Below, piece after piece: positions 1 to 13,203 of a stretch of 64,000 nt of DNA (its first letter is position 1; each line of letters opens with the position of its first letter). The stretch is from Hyaloperonospora brassicae (taxonomy: Eukaryota; Oomycota; Peronosporomycetes; Peronosporales; Peronosporaceae), in assembly GCA_947650285.1 (NCBI GenBank), contig CANTFL010000144.1:248001-312000 (forward strand), in the 5' to 3' direction. The notes below the pieces were generated by a model. It ran no database searches. It worked only from the letters and a program-made list of their open reading frames with translations, and was not told where the DNA came from. A program made the position numbers and the translations under genes.

Positions 1-1321
1 GCGTAGCGCCGGTCGCGCTCGTGCTTCAATTCATCGCGCAATTCATCGATTGCGCGATTCATCTCGTAAGGGTCGAGATGGTGAACCGAATCATCTGGAG
101 GAGGTCTTTCCTCCTCCACCACATCCTTTGGTGGATGCTCACGGTGATCAACGCTTTCTAGTGGAGCGTATCTTGAATCACCGTGACGATTCAGGATCAA
201 CGACGAGCTACCTCGTCTAGTGGCGGGGGTATACACCCTCTTGGAACAGCTGGGAGCCCCGCTTTCAGCTGTTGATGGATGTTGAAGGTCTCGTCCACCA
301 GTATGACGAGACCCATACGATGAGTCCTCGGGCCCATCGGTAAACACGCGCCCTAGGCGCTTGTAGACGGATTGCAAGTTTGAAATCGCGTCACGCATCT
401 CCTCCGAGAGATGTGTACCCTTCCCCAGGGCGAACTTAGGGAATACACGTCCCTATGTGCACGCTGCGAGTTGTCAACACAACTCGCACAAGGGTCTCCC
501 CATGTGAGGCAAGGACTGCCTGCCTCACTCGACAAACAGTGCAACCGGTACCTGCCACCGGTTGGCGTTCGCTTTTCGAACCTGAGGCGTGTCTCCTCAA
601 GTTTCTTGAGCCACCCTTCTCGTCCAAAATTCTTTACGTTTTGGACGAACGCGTTCCACGCAGCCAAAAGCGATGTTTTGTCACGCTTTTGGTTGCCGTT
701 ATACCATCGATGTCTAAGGAAGACATCGAGATAAAAGTCTTCTTCAGCGCGAAAGTTGCTCGCGCTGAGACTCAAGCCGTGAAGCTCAGTCGCATCGAAT
801 AAGGGTATTCGATGGTGTTGGCCTGTCTCGTGAGACAAGCCATTGATGAGCCGTTCGGGCAAACGCCACGGCTTCAGCTCATCACGCTTCACGGTGGTAC
901 CTTTGTCGGTACCACGGTTGTCAGTATGACGATGGGTTGCACCATCGTCAAGTCGCTCGTGCGAAGGAGCACGAGCTGATTGCGGTGATGAGCAAACATA
1001 CTCATCACCAGATTCGTCATCACTGCCGAACAGACTGTGTTGCAACTCACGAGTCCGTTCGTTCGGCAGTGGCCTTGGAGAACACTGAGGCGTCGCCGAT
1101 AATCGAGACGCCTCTGCAACATTGCCCGAGTCAGACACGTCTGACTCGCCAGAGTAGATGAACTCAATGTCGAAGTCATCATGCGCACGCGGTGCTCTAC
1201 CGCGTGCACCTGCAGCACCTCTTGCTGCAGGCGAAGAAAGAGAAGCAGACGCCGAATCGTCTGCCGCAGAAGCTGGCACAGGCACAGACTCTGGGTGCCT
1301 TGAGTCACCCCGCATAGACAT
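1..1321 (-). pseudogene. Antisense ORF of family 1 element, frameshifted (copy A)
   Basis: Read on the minus strand from the ATG at 1321 this is the counterpart of the 535-550 aa ORFs at 15149, 30710 and 44736. It is clearly homologous over about 300 residues: an acidic Ser/Ala-rich N-terminus, then the conserved FRAEEDFYLD, HRWYN and FGREGWLKKLE blocks. Two extra bases near position 415 shift the frame, and the predicted protein ends at 353 without its coiled-coil C-terminus, which lies out of frame toward position 1. Function is unknown. It has no visible signal peptide or membrane segment. Confidence 0.75.
2..343 (+). pseudogene. Integrase C-terminal tail with chromodomain (copy A)
   Basis: Frame 2 reads a proline-, serine- and arginine-rich linker, then QRFLVERILN, a charged turn, TSYLV, a TAG stop at 218-220, WRGYTPSW, and on to WEPRFQLL and a terminal TAA at 341-343. 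The FLVERIL and LVxWRGYxPSWNSWEP blocks are typical of chromodomains at the end of Ty3/gypsy (chromovirus-type) integrases, which steer integration to modified histones. This is the only copy in the window whose domain runs past the WNS/WNC position to its full length. One nonsense codon still breaks it. It overlaps the antisense ORF on the other strand. Confidence 0.8.
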
Positions 1322-1438
1322 GTTAGCTATGCGAGGTCAAGCGGAAAGTGAATGGAACGGACCCAACAAGTGCTCCCTGTCCCAATGGTGGCCAACGGGT
1401 GGCCTCCATGTTTTCGATAGTCACACAGTGACTATCAG

Positions 1439-1451
1439 TTAAGGGGGGTGA
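1439..1451 (+). other. Polypurine tract (copy A)
   Basis: A purine run with six consecutive G lies directly against the 5' end of the 3' LTR, where plus-strand DNA synthesis primes in LTR retrotransposons. Confidence 0.8.
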
Positions 1452-1843
1452 TGTAACGGGGCAGCCCGTTACATGGAATTGTCACTTTAAGGAAAGTGAC
1501 AATAAAGAATATGAAGTTGAATATTCTTTAAACAATATCACCGAAGTGGTGATATTGAAGGGTCGACCAAAGAGTCTGTTCATTGGTTGATATCTTGATG
1601 ATATCAACCCACCAATCGCCGCAAGACGCGCGCAATGAGTGGTGACGAGACGTCACCATACATGCAGTTATATTAGCATAATTAAGTTAAGTCAAACAGG
1701 GAGAGGGTAGTTAAAAGACATAATTATATTAATATAACAGTTCTGCTTTTACCTTACCTACGCTTCCTCGTTCGCCTCGTGTACGTCTGTCGGGGCACCC
1801 GATACCCTTGCGTTAAGTTCACGCAAGGGTGTGCCCCGTTACA
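1452..1843 (+). repeat. 3' LTR, family 1 (copy A)
   Basis: The LTR starts TGTAACGG and ends CCGTTACA, an 8-bp inverted terminus longer than the usual TG...CA. It aligns end to end with the LTRs at 14627, 22223, 30233, 37830 and 44821. Internally it is a series of short inverted repeats, for example around GTCACTTT/AAAGTGAC, AATATCACC/GGTGATATT and CCCTTGCGT/ACGCAAGGG. Confidence 0.95.
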
Positions 1844-1927
1844 GGAATAGCGGAGTCACAGGATACGAACGCTTGTCGTAGTGATATCGTCATCTGAAGT
1901 CACTACCTTGACATAGGAAGGCAAGAT

Positions 1928-2190
1928 CACTAGGGGTGACCCGCCACCAGTTAAGATCTCTGGAGGTTTCCCGCTGCCAGTTACGACCTCTTAAGATGAT
2001 TTGGTGCTAGTCGAGATTACTAGAGGCGATCCAATGACAGGATCAATTAATGAAGGCGACCAAGGATATTTGCAATTGTAATAAACAATCTGAGGCTAGT
2101 TGCGACCGTTTGGGGTGATACGGTCACGGTGGTAACCGTTAAGGGTGATCTGCTGTCGGTCACGATCAAAAAAGGCGATCAGCGTGCAGT
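1928..2190. repeat. Degenerate 30-bp tandem repeat, about nine units
   Basis: Units of 30 bp can be laid end to end from 1928 (1928, 1958, 1988, 2018, 2048, 2078, 2108, 2138, 2168). They share a core resembling GGxGATCxxxTGxCAGTxACGAT and have diverged strongly, so the array is old. The period is a multiple of three. On the minus strand several units read as 10-residue repeats of the type VVTGSGKPPE / ILTGGGSPLV, with one stop, so it could be the fossil of a secreted Ser/Gly/Pro repeat protein. It may equally be non-coding satellite. Fainter copies of the GCGATCTT-like core recur to about 2600. Confidence 0.7.
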
Positions 2191-5100
2191 GTAAGCGTAC
2201 GTCGACAAATTTGAGGAAGAATAAGGTGCAACGAATCGATGGTGCAGGAATTTAAACACGATTTCCAACCGAATATTTTACTGCGAGTCAGCTGTTAGTG
2301 CTGGGGGCGATTGTGATGAAGCATATAGAGAAGTGTAGAAAGCAGATCCCGCTGCATAAAAGTGCATTTCTGAGCTGTAGTAGGTAGCCACACAATGAGG
2401 TGCTCCACACACCTTGATCTCGGACATTGCTATCATGGTCAATACAATCATTAGCCATGCGATATTGGGAGATTGTATAATGGATGACACGATACTGTGT
2501 GACGTGATCTTCAATATCGTGATTTCTTACAATGCGATCTTCGGATGATATGATCACGGTAGATCTAGCGTGGACCGCCGAAAACGATGGAAGATCGAAT
2601 GTCGACAACCCAAGGCGACACGTAATTGTCCATTGTAATAAAAATTAAGTGGCTTGGCCAGAGGTTTAAGACATTGGGTGTATAAAATTAGTGAGAATCA
2701 ATTTGATTCTAAGTGCAAAATTGTTTTTCTCTCTCCAAATAGAACTGTTTTGTATCCCGACATCTGAAAAGACCGATTTTCACTAAAAATTACACCTCAA
2801 AATTATTTGGCCCCTAGGCATTTTTAGGCCCCAGTAACTGAAATTAAACACCATTTGAAAGATCGCGAGACAATTCAAGTACTTTAAAAGCTCAAGAATT
2901 ACAAATATACTTTGTATAAGGCGACCTTGTAGCGATTATGGTGACTTATATCGAGAACTCTATGATTACCTTCTTGTTTGAGGGAATAGTTCCATACGAT
3001 GAACAACACATCTTAAACATGGTCAATAATAGCATTAACACGAGTCCACTGAGAAGAGTGCATCTTTCTTTACCAACGGGTACACAATATTAGGAAGAAA
3101 TACTAGCACGAAATCGAAGCAATTACTTCGTTAGTCAATTTTGTTGTCACCAGTATATGATGGGATCATAGAAAACTTGCAGTCCCACTCCATCACAAGC
3201 ACTGTTTCTCGCAAAGCGCATGGCTGATTACACAAATGATGAAAACATTGAAAAGACTGATGACATATGATAGCGACTTTATCACATGTCAATCGCTTAG
3301 TCGGTATATAAACATACCCATGAATCCGATTTGATAAATCATAAAAAATGATTGCTTGACGTAAGTGATGCCAAAAAAATACATTTATACACTCATCGAG
3401 GAGTTATTTAGATGAATTTTTACAGGTAGCAGAAAGTGAATTACTAACAATTTGAGTGTAGCACCAATCACGTAATAATAGTATGTAGCGTTATAAATTT
3501 GAAGCAAGTTAAAGATTAACAAATATTTCGTCCATAAACTCGCAGATACAATCGATAAGCATTAATCTTACATCTCGAGCCTCTGTCTGCCTCAAATCTA
3601 ATGAATATTTATCGAAGAGTTTTTATGGCCTTGAAGAAATCGTAGAATTAATGATAATCTATGGCTTACGAAAAATGTCAAAAACTCCCCCATTAAAATA
3701 TCGAGAATGTTTCCTATTGATCGAGCTTAAGAATGCAAATATAGATGTAAATCTCTAGGGAAATAATCGCTCATTTACCACTTTGGAGACGATTCGATAA
3801 CTATCGAATTTGTTTCGAGCTAAAAATTGATTATAAAGCCTCACCTAATCAAAGGAATTGTATTATATATATATATATATATATATGATTGTTAATATAT
3901 TATTCACGTAACGGGCAACGAAATTTATCGAGTATCACTCTTCAGACAATTTTAACCTTATGTATCTTTTATAAAAAGGTATCAATACGGATGGATAGAT
4001 ATACCTCATTTACAATTTGTCGTTGTAATCAGCAAGTCGCGATAAAGATTTTGTGAGTCTACAGAGATCTAGAGTTTGGTGTTTTATGCAGTCCATTTAA
4101 AAGGCGTTGTTTTTTAAAAGACAATTCCAGTACACTCACTCCTTCAGTAAGCTCTATCAGATATACCACGCTTCATTTAATCTACAAATTACTAACAATT
4201 GACTGGAAAGATATGCCGTGGTCTATTTGTCTTCTTACTGCAATCCATTATTTGATAAAGCGGTCGATCTGTGTCAGGGTTTACATGCAATTTTTTCAGA
4301 TATAGTTTGAACCAATAATTGGTGTCTTTTATGCCATTTACACGACAGTTTTTGCTTCTGTCGAATGATTATTGTTTGTAGCGTCTTTCATGCATTATTT
4401 CGACAAATCTGGGTAATAACATATTGTAGTATCGACAAATCGACAACTGAATTATGCGCGACCTATCACGCACAGCTTGTTCGACGTTTAAAGAAACATA
4501 GCGTTTTGTAGCTTGAATCTATTAAGTGAAAAACGACGATATAGGCAATAAAAGGTCTGGTTTGGAAATGTGTAGAGGAATGATTCGTTGCACAAAATCC
4601 AGGACTTATAACGGTTGTATTTGTATGCGGTTTATAAACATTTGGCTTACACATGTGGGAAGCGGACTAGGTTGGCTAATTCATATTCACCGATATCAGT
4701 TTGCATTATCATCTGGAGAATCAAGCACATCAGCAATCTTTCTGACCGTCATAATGCTACACCATAGCTTCTAAACCAATTTTTAAGGCCTCTACTCTGC
4801 ACAACTTTTTGGCATTAATTATTATTTTTATGAACCGCGTTGCAAAACATTTAAATAACTATACTACAATATACATTGCAACAAGAGCTAAGTCTCAATC
4901 CATTGCGTTAGTATCGGCAATCTCGTAGTACTTCATCAATATGAAGTACCAAATGTTAATCATACCTTCATATGAGCAAGACATGATATAGTGTACGTAT
5001 TATCTTACTGGATGTTTCATGTGATATCAAAACCCATTATTGTTTCTGCAGTCCTGGTCTTGTTATATTACCAGTTATTGGACTAATTAGACAGCCTCGT

Positions 5101-8100
5101 ATTCAGATTATTTTTTTGGATTCCGATCTAGTTTGACCAGCGGTTAATGATATATAGACAATGTTAATACTTTGCGTCCTAAATATCGAAATTTACAACT
5201 GGGTGATATTAAATAGATCAGCATCAATCTATTGTATTCCAGTTACTGAGTAAACGCTTGTCAGCTCCTAAGATCAATACATTTACGGAAGAATCGGCAA
5301 TATCAATTTTATGATGGATTGGCACAGATATATTGTAAAATGTCCTAGCTGTAAAATCAACAGACCGTTGCTGTTATAGCCGTAAAGTATTGATCCTAGA
5401 CCTCCTCAAATGTTTCCGAATGTATGCTTTACATATTAACATAAATACTTAATTAAATACTTCTTTTGTTTCAAACATTGCAGTAATTTAGCATTTGGTA
5501 CTGAAAACATAAGCACACGTTTTTGAGCACCACTGAAGTATAGGAACTCATCACTTTTACAGGTAAACAACGCGTAAAATCGTCACTAGTTGATAAGCGC
5601 AATCATCTAAAGAAAAGATTCGTAAAATTAATTACTAGTATAGGGGCTAACATTAGCCCAGTCGCAAAGTTTAAGTAGTATTATAAACACAGATAATTAG
5701 TCAACAGACTCTTTTCATATGTTGTATATATGCCTATACATATAAATTTAGCATTGCTCGTGTACCTACTACTTACATTCTTAGAACACACCAAAACCTG
5801 CGAGGCCGACCCGCGCATTAAAGACGCACAGGTAGGGTTTTTTTGGTAAGCACGTCACAGTCATTAACCGGCATTGTTCTAAAGTCCTGACCATGTCTGT
5901 AGACCAGGTCGACACATAAGCTGATGATACATGTAAGATGTCGACAAAATTATCCCTGAGTAGGTGCCGATCATGGTGTTTTCATCTCTGGTCTCGATGT
6001 CATTAATCTCCGAACCACTTAACTGAACAAAAGATCTAACTCGGCACCCTTTTTGGGCATTATCGTCATCCAATCTATGGTTTCGCAGGTACTACGGCAT
6101 GGTACACTCGAACAGTAAATCTCGTATACAACGCTCAAGTCGCTAGTCCTTTACACATGCCATTTTTAAATGGCTCATAAGTAGCATGCGGCTTGCCATT
6201 ACTCAGCTTTGACCGTAAATGTCTTTACGTTGATACGTTTAGTTGGCGCCGATTGAGCAACTATTGAAAAGAAAGGTAAGGTATTGAAACAATATGAACA
6301 ATGTAAGGCATATATCCTGTTTGGAACATTAGCAATTCTGGTGATCCTCTGTATTGACTAATTTTATAAAAAAATGAATGCACTTGCAAGAGATGCTCTA
6401 TTTATTGAACAAAGCGACCAACACGAAGACATGGTTCTAGAAATTTTGCAAATTTTACACACCTCTCTTTAGATCAAAAATTATGGCTTTGTACACATTA
6501 TAATATACAATGAAGGGCTATTGATAAACCAAATTTGACCGGTTTATTATGCTAATGTAAAATTACCATGAAGGACCTTATAATAAATATACTCATGTCA
6601 AGTGTCTACCAAACATCTGGGCGCACAAGTAATTTCTAAAAGTCCACCATGATATTTATAAGGAAACTAAAAGAATGCAAGAAACGGCTACTAGAGCTCG
6701 AACCTTTTATTTTTGTCAAGTGTAGGAAGACATGGTATTCATAATTATCATAATTACCTTCAACATAACTTATTTACAATCTTGAATTTTCGGTTTAATC
6801 GCCACGGCAATGGTCCATAATTTGAATCCAAAATTGTTAGCATTAATTGTTTAGTAAAAAAACTCATTATACTGTGGCATGTGCTTGCGCTATTGGATCG
6901 GCGAAATCACATGGCAGGCACCAAATACATATTGCAACTCATAAATTAAAGCAGATGTATAAGAACCTAAATTTTTGGGTTCGTTGTCACGTATCAGAGT
7001 TATCGTTGACATTTTCAGCAAATCTCTAATATTACGCGCATGAGCATTATAAGCATTGGATGTTAATCACCTTAAATAGAAACAAAATTATGTTGAGTTC
7101 AAAATGACCGAGTCATTCTCAGATGGATTTTCGTATAAACAAATTTCAATTGTTGATTACGACATATTATGTAGAAATAGAAATTGCATTGATCATTGCA
7201 TGGGCGCAATTTAGCTATGAACCTATATTTATTCTAATCGTCACGTAACATACATTTTGAATGTCCAACAAGAAGCACTACGCAACGCAATTTCTTACAT
7301 TTTGAATTGACCTGTTAACACACAACAATTTGAGCCATACCATGTTTGTTTTTCAAGTTAAAAATAAAAAATAGTGAGACATCGTAGCTTTCACGCAGAA
7401 ATGACCGAATTATCAAAATTATAGTGTAAGTATTTTACTTTATAGTTAAAATTAAAATATGTATCGTATCTCAATATTTATTTAAAGAATCACTTTGTAT
7501 CCTTCACCTTGTTAATGATTGCCCCTCAGTTCGATAAATGATTGGTCAAAGTGTAAAATAGATCCTACTCATTGAAATTACCCAAACATAAAAAGTCACG
7601 AAGACATTCTTGCACTTATTGGAAAAATATGATCGGCATGGTGTTGACCTTTTATCTCCATGTTGCTAATGCCAAGGCGTTTACCAGCCTGTGATACCGA
7701 TAACTAATCTACTTGATTCTATGTGGTGTTTGCTGCTTTGGCAGCGTGTATGCTCAATATCACGAAATATTTGAGTAGCTGCTCGCATTCACGGAGATTC
7801 CTGTGAATATCGTATCTCGCATGTAGCAGGAAAGTCTCATGTTAAGAAATAGAGGTTACTGATGCAATAGAACATTGATTAAAACCATTAATACTGCGTA
7901 TTGCCTATTGCAGTTTTGGTCAATTAATAAAAAGGGTTACACATATTAGTTAACGCTCATCATGCTGATCCTGACCCTTGGATGAATCAATTGCGGGCTT
8001 CTTCACCACAGAGCAAGAGACGTGCGACCCAGTGCAGGTTGTAAGTTTCGAAATGGGTATTTTGCTGAACGGAGGGCTGATGTTACATATTTTTCGTTTG

Positions 8101-8435
8101 ATACCCTATGAAAAGGGTGCTTAGCCACACATCAGAGAATAAGGCGGAGGTATAGCAGCAAGGCATCTCAAATTCCACTGCTTTAATCCTATCTTGTGTA
8201 CCAAATGGTGTTGCTTGCAAACAAACATATAACACTATTAATAATTGGGCTGTAGAAAGCCACGTATTGTTGTCATGGGCAATGCGGTTACCTTATTACG
8301 TAAGCCATTATGCTGTAATACCTTTTATACCTTATTATCCAGTGCTTTTAAATCTAAAGTTGTTGCTGATGGTGCGGTAATTGATGATAGTGGAGCTGCA
8401 GGTGCCGGCGAGTCTGTTTCGTGTGCTTGACGACG
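2191..8435. other. AT-rich desert, no supported gene
   Basis: No ORF in this stretch shows protein-like composition or a recognisable motif. The longest reading frames are about 60-106 codons and look random. It holds a pure TA microsatellite at 3863-3886. No LTR, terminal inverted repeat or tRNA-like structure was seen. A GC-richer patch at 5800-6200 and another at 7980-8180 may be eroded transposon sequence, but I could not assign them. Confidence 0.6.
3863..3886. repeat. (TA)n microsatellite
   Basis: About twelve uninterrupted TA dinucleotides in AT-rich sequence. Confidence 0.95.
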
Positions 8436-8477
8436 ACAGGTTCGTGTATTGTGACCTGGTTAATGGCAAGTGAGACA
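8436..8477 (-). pseudogene. CCHC zinc-knuckle relic
   Basis: On the minus strand 14 codons read C-L-T-C-H-stop-P-G-H-N-T-R-T-C, which fits CX2CX4HX4C exactly except that one spacer codon is TAA. The GHNxRTC ending resembles zinc knuckles of MULE-type transposases or retroelement nucleocapsids. The flanking sequence (8245-8870) is GC-richer than its surroundings but gives no other domain I can name. It could be a chance match. Confidence 0.3.
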
Positions 8478-10194
8478 AAAAAGGCGTCGCCAGAAGCTTC
8501 TAACGCACCTGGAACATGATCGAACTGCGATAGAATTTGCTGTGCTTACTTATTCGGTCGACCACAAGTCTGCGTTTTTAACGGATTGTAAAAACCGGCC
8601 TCTTGACTGCCATGACAGGGTCATGCAGCGCAAGCTTGAGATGATTTGGGGGTAGTTTTAAATTTGTCTGCAATCTTCTATTATCCCGCATAAATTTTAA
8701 CTTGCACATCCTCGACATGCACCTGTGTCAGCTGTACCAGCCCCCAATACCGATCCAAATTATTGATTGACCGTGGTATCACTCGCCCACGAATATCATG
8801 AGCACATAATTGGACCTTCGAGAATTTCAGCAATATTAATATCGGTATTTTCAGTCCGCTATAATCCATAGTACGTAAATTAGAGCAGACAAACCTTTCG
8901 TTACCATTTTTTTAAACCGCTGCGGATTCTGCTTATACGCTGCCTACAGGCCTGCAACATATATCGTATCCGCACTCCTGAAAACGTTGGTCCAAACTAT
9001 ATATTGAAAATGGCATGCTGCTATACATTTTACTGCATAACTACATCATGCTGACCTTCAATTTCAAGGCGATTCGATGGGTCCACTGATAATAGATCAC
9101 CTGCATTAATCACTCGTCAGCATAAAAGTAACCGTTACACAGAAATAGCTCACTAAGGTTATACCTTACCAATTGACACAGATATAATTTTTTTGATATC
9201 GGCATGCGCACTCTTCACACTCGACGTTGTAACGTGGCCATATAGTTGTTCTTAGTAAGAAAACAGAAACAAATTTATTCTTAAACAAGCCAAGCATTAT
9301 CAAGGTAACGCATCGAGAAGTGAGAGGATGCAACGGCATCGATTTTCAGATTTGACGCAATTCCTACAATGTCCAAGGCATCAACGAGCCATTTCCAAGT
9401 TTGGACGATATCCTTTCAGACATTTAGCGTTCAAAAGCTTTCATCAGCTAGGCAAAAAAGTCCTTGTTGATAAGCCACCGGGAGAGCAATCACATGCATT
9501 GGGAAACGTCTGCGTGGGCGAGTATATCAGCGCAATCTCTAGATCCGTGACAAACGTAAGCTCAGCCTGTACATAACGAATGTGGAAAGCTTCTCGAAAA
9601 TGGCGCAATGCTCTCAAGTAGTTTAGCGCAATTTCATTTCGCATAAAACAGTATGCAAAGGCGAATGTGCATATTGTTGCCGGTACGAAAAAGATATGGA
9701 GGACAAGGAGTCCGTCCCTTTTGGTCTTTTAAGTCGCATTAATTAGCCATACCGAGCCAGAAATGTACTTGCTGCAAATTTTTCTCTGCAGATGGTGAGA
9801 CATTTAGCAGTTGAGTAGGACGCTATTGTGCATCAACTCAAGTGAAGTAGCTGCTATGAGGAACTGAGATATCGTGAGCTACTAATGTGAAGCGGCCATC
9901 CAGCATCATTTTACGTTATGAATGGTTTGGGTTGTATATGTCTCAAGTCGTGTCCTGGTATCGCAGTTCTGCCGCAGTAAAGCAAAAATTTAGCTCGATT
10001 CACACCAGCACCCATTGAGGACACGACTAAAAGCTGATGTGATCATGTCAAAGAGAGCCCTTGCAAATAGGAAGTCTTGTAAGTGAGGGTCTCAATATTG
10101 TGTTCTCCAAAGACAATATGTATTTGCCAAACTACAGCTTCTAGTCGCCGTACACTTGCCCTGGACAAGCCTATAGTTATACTTCTGGACGAGA
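8478..10194. other. Intermediate-GC stretch without a recognised gene
   Basis: Short open frames (for example 9328-9576 plus and 9444-9644 minus) overlap each other on opposite strands and carry no motif I recognise. Given the relics on both sides this is probably decayed transposon, but that is inference. Confidence 0.4.
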
Positions 10195-10374
10195 TACTAT
10201 GAAGAGATCCGTACGTATGGAAGGGAGGTGTGTTCGGGAGTAGTAGAGATCCTAAGATTTGACGTCACCGACATTCTGGTTGACATTCCATCCTGTGTGT
10301 CGAATTACAAAAGCATAAACTTTCTGCTGTGCATGTGCATTAATGACTACTCTTGTATGTCTTGGGATGCATAA
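10195..10374 (+). pseudogene. Ty1/copia integrase relic
   Basis: One frame stays open for 59 codons and contains VVEILRFDVTDI, then FLLCMCINDYSCMSW, then a stop at 10372. The spacing and residues resemble the copia integrase core, where a conserved Asp follows LEIVHSD-like sequence and a second block reads F-x-DDYSRxxWV. Both blocks are altered: the first Asp is preserved, and the second block has IND in place of IDD. No protease, RT or LTR was found beside it, so it is a fragment. It lies isolated in AT-rich sequence. Confidence 0.45.
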
Positions 10375-13203
10375 GCAAGCTGCGGGGGAGTTGCTAGGCT
10401 GTATATTAAAAATTTAATTAAAGAAAAAATTATTTTAGTATCGATGTCTCCGTTCTACTGCAAATAAAACCAAAACCTATTCAACATTAATTCTCGATAT
10501 AAATCAGACCGAAGGGAACTTCGCAAGAAGGCGATGGCTAAATAGCGGTTCCACATATGTTCTTATGTGTGTAATAAAAATCCTGCAAAGGAACTTTCTG
10601 ACCGAAACCGCATATGTTACAAATAAACATTGTCTATAATATACATCGAAAGAAATTATTAGAATATACGTGTCATCTGATCTCTAATTATATTTAAAAA
10701 GGCTTTTGGTACAATTACAAAGCAAGATTTGAGCTTCATCAATTGCGACAAGAAGGCCAATATACAATAAAGTATGTCACTTCAACAAATTCGTTTTGTA
10801 CACAAGCCATAATCAAACGAAACAGCAACATAGAGCTTTTTTCACAATGTCGATTGCCAAAAACTACCAGCAGACATTACATATCATATTTTCATTAGAG
10901 TATATGTCATCACTAATTAATATTGCTCCCCATTAACCAAAGTGGTATGATTGAAGTACTGCACGCACACTTAGCTTATGGCATTTATGTCTCAACACGA
11001 CATCAGCGAAAGCGTGTTCGCTTACCACATTGTTATAAACTTTCTCGGTTGATGAAAACAAAAGTTTCTGTATATAACTAAATTAGGTATCTACGGGCTC
11101 GGTATAAATTATTCAATTTAATTTGTTTCCTCACATTCACAAATAAAATATTTTGAAATAATCAAATTACATGTTTTAATAACAATATTGGTACATCGAA
11201 AACATATATTAAGCAATCAATTGCATTATATATTTCATTAAAATTATAAAACAAAACCTGTGATGTTTATCTTTACAGCGCATAACTCTAATCAGGTTGT
11301 TTTCTTATATATTCAAGTATATAATTTATAATTCGAACTTATGCGTCTCATTAAAATCTTTATGAGTTTTTTATTCTATTGTATTAAAATACTCAGCGAT
11401 GTATATAGCAAACGTCGATAGCTAATGTCTATAATTCATTTTATTATCCATAAAAAATTAATATATATAGTCAGTAAATATTACAACGGGCTACACGTTA
11501 GCGGACGAACCGCGGCATAATAAATGATTCTTTAAGGTAAATGACATATTTAAATCAGTGAATAACCAAGAACTTGAGTAGGATCAGAGTCGTGAAGCTA
11601 AACGTATACGTGACTTTTCATAATTTTGATAAATGTAAGAAAACATTTACTAAGGAACATAGACGTCTTTAATTCGCTGATTAGATGAAATTAACTTTAC
11701 TTGCCTTCACATTAGAAGACTACATGCCGTAATTTCTAAATCGCTAAGATCATTGAGCTAGAACAAGAATATATGAATTCAGATTGACTCTTTGAGTCGT
11801 TCCTTATAATTAGCTGACCTTATTGATTCCTGATTCTATAAAGCTGTATACTCGCGAATTCGTCTTATGATCAAATAGCAAAAAAGCTCTATATGCTTGA
11901 ATTCTATCCTGTTTTATGGATATTATATATTTACTACTCTTAGTATCCCACATGCCTTTCTACACCTTTTTAATAAGCCTAATCAAATGTAATAATGAAA
12001 CAAGTAGCCATTTTATAGGATGGACAAAATGTCGTAGTTACTGAGCTGACTAATTCGATAGGCGCTGAGTGTTTGGATTGCCTTGTGTCGCCAGGCCCCG
12101 AAGTGCTGAGCAAAATTCTCGCAGCTATCTAAATTATGAGAAATCCAAATTAAGGAAGAACAACACACAATATTATCAGCTGCGTCAATACGCTTCGGGT
12201 AGAATCCACACGAAGCGGCTAACCTCTGTTCATCAAAACAGAGATTTGATATTCTAAAAGGAACAATATTCCCTTAATACATATTTAGGAGCTTAAAATA
12301 TTCATAAAATTCAGCATGATTAGATAGGAATCAATATGCGTTATAAGACTTTTTGGCGCTATGAATGAGCCAGTAATACTCTTTTACATGTGGTTTATGT
12401 GTAAATTTGCATGTTTCCACAGTAATCAATAAAATAACATCTTTTAAGTTAATGCAACGTCTTTATAATTTAATCTCTCGTGATCACGCTTCTTGTCAAC
12501 ACGTCATGGTGATGTTTTCCATAGAGAAACATTTACGATTCGATATTCAAATTGATGCTAATCAAAATCATCTATTTATAGTTTATCCAGCTGGCCGTTC
12601 TCATGTAGAGCTTTTGTACTGGCGTTGCAAATCCGTGTTAATTTTACTTACCTCCCGCCCCACCTTATAAAAGCTGTTCAAACATATCTTAATGCTAAAT
12701 CTTATCGTTCATGCAGCATAAATGGAATACACAGGTGTAAATTATGCTATACTTAAACTAGATTTATGATCTCCTTGGCATCTTATCATTCTAATCATAC
12801 CGCTGTTATACAACGAAGGAGATGAAACAAAAGCCGATATTTATGTTGCTGTAAGATAACGCAACATCCGTCATTTTTTACGATAAATAAGTACGTGCGG
12901 GCCAGCTCTCCGTTACCTTTACAGCTTCAAACTTCAATGAATCAAACGCTCGCCAAATATTTGAATCTGGGACGTCACGAGCCAAAGACAACTTCTAGTA
13001 GGCGCGGGGATTTATACTGGGGACGAAACAGGTTGTGATTTATTTCAAGAAGTAAAAGACGAGCAGAGTTTATCTCTTCACAGCTTCGAGTTTGATCTAT
13101 TACGTTTGTGCTATCTAGGCTTGCATATTTTTTGAAAGCGACTGCTAGTGGGGGGTCTTTCACCTGTAGACTTTTGTGATTGATCCCGTAGCATCAAGCA
13201 TTT
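10375..13203. other. AT-rich desert, no supported gene
   Basis: Very AT-rich sequence with only short random-looking frames. The open frames at 12407-12670 and 12069-12257 have no recognisable motif, signal peptide or repeats. Confidence 0.6.

Larger units (their letters stand above)
1..1843 (+). mobile_element. Ty3/gypsy family 1 element, 3' part only (copy A)
   Basis: The stretch runs from the integrase C-terminus and chromodomain through an antisense ORF, a polypurine tract and a 392-bp 3' LTR. The order and sequence match the complete copy at 14627-22612 read on the opposite strand. The element enters from beyond the left window edge, so its gag, RT and 5' LTR cannot be seen. No target duplication can be tested. 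Confidence 0.93.

Noticed and set aside
9328..9644. Overlapping 82- and 66-codon frames on opposite strands
   Set aside because: No motif, and each is as likely as the other; insufficient to call a gene.
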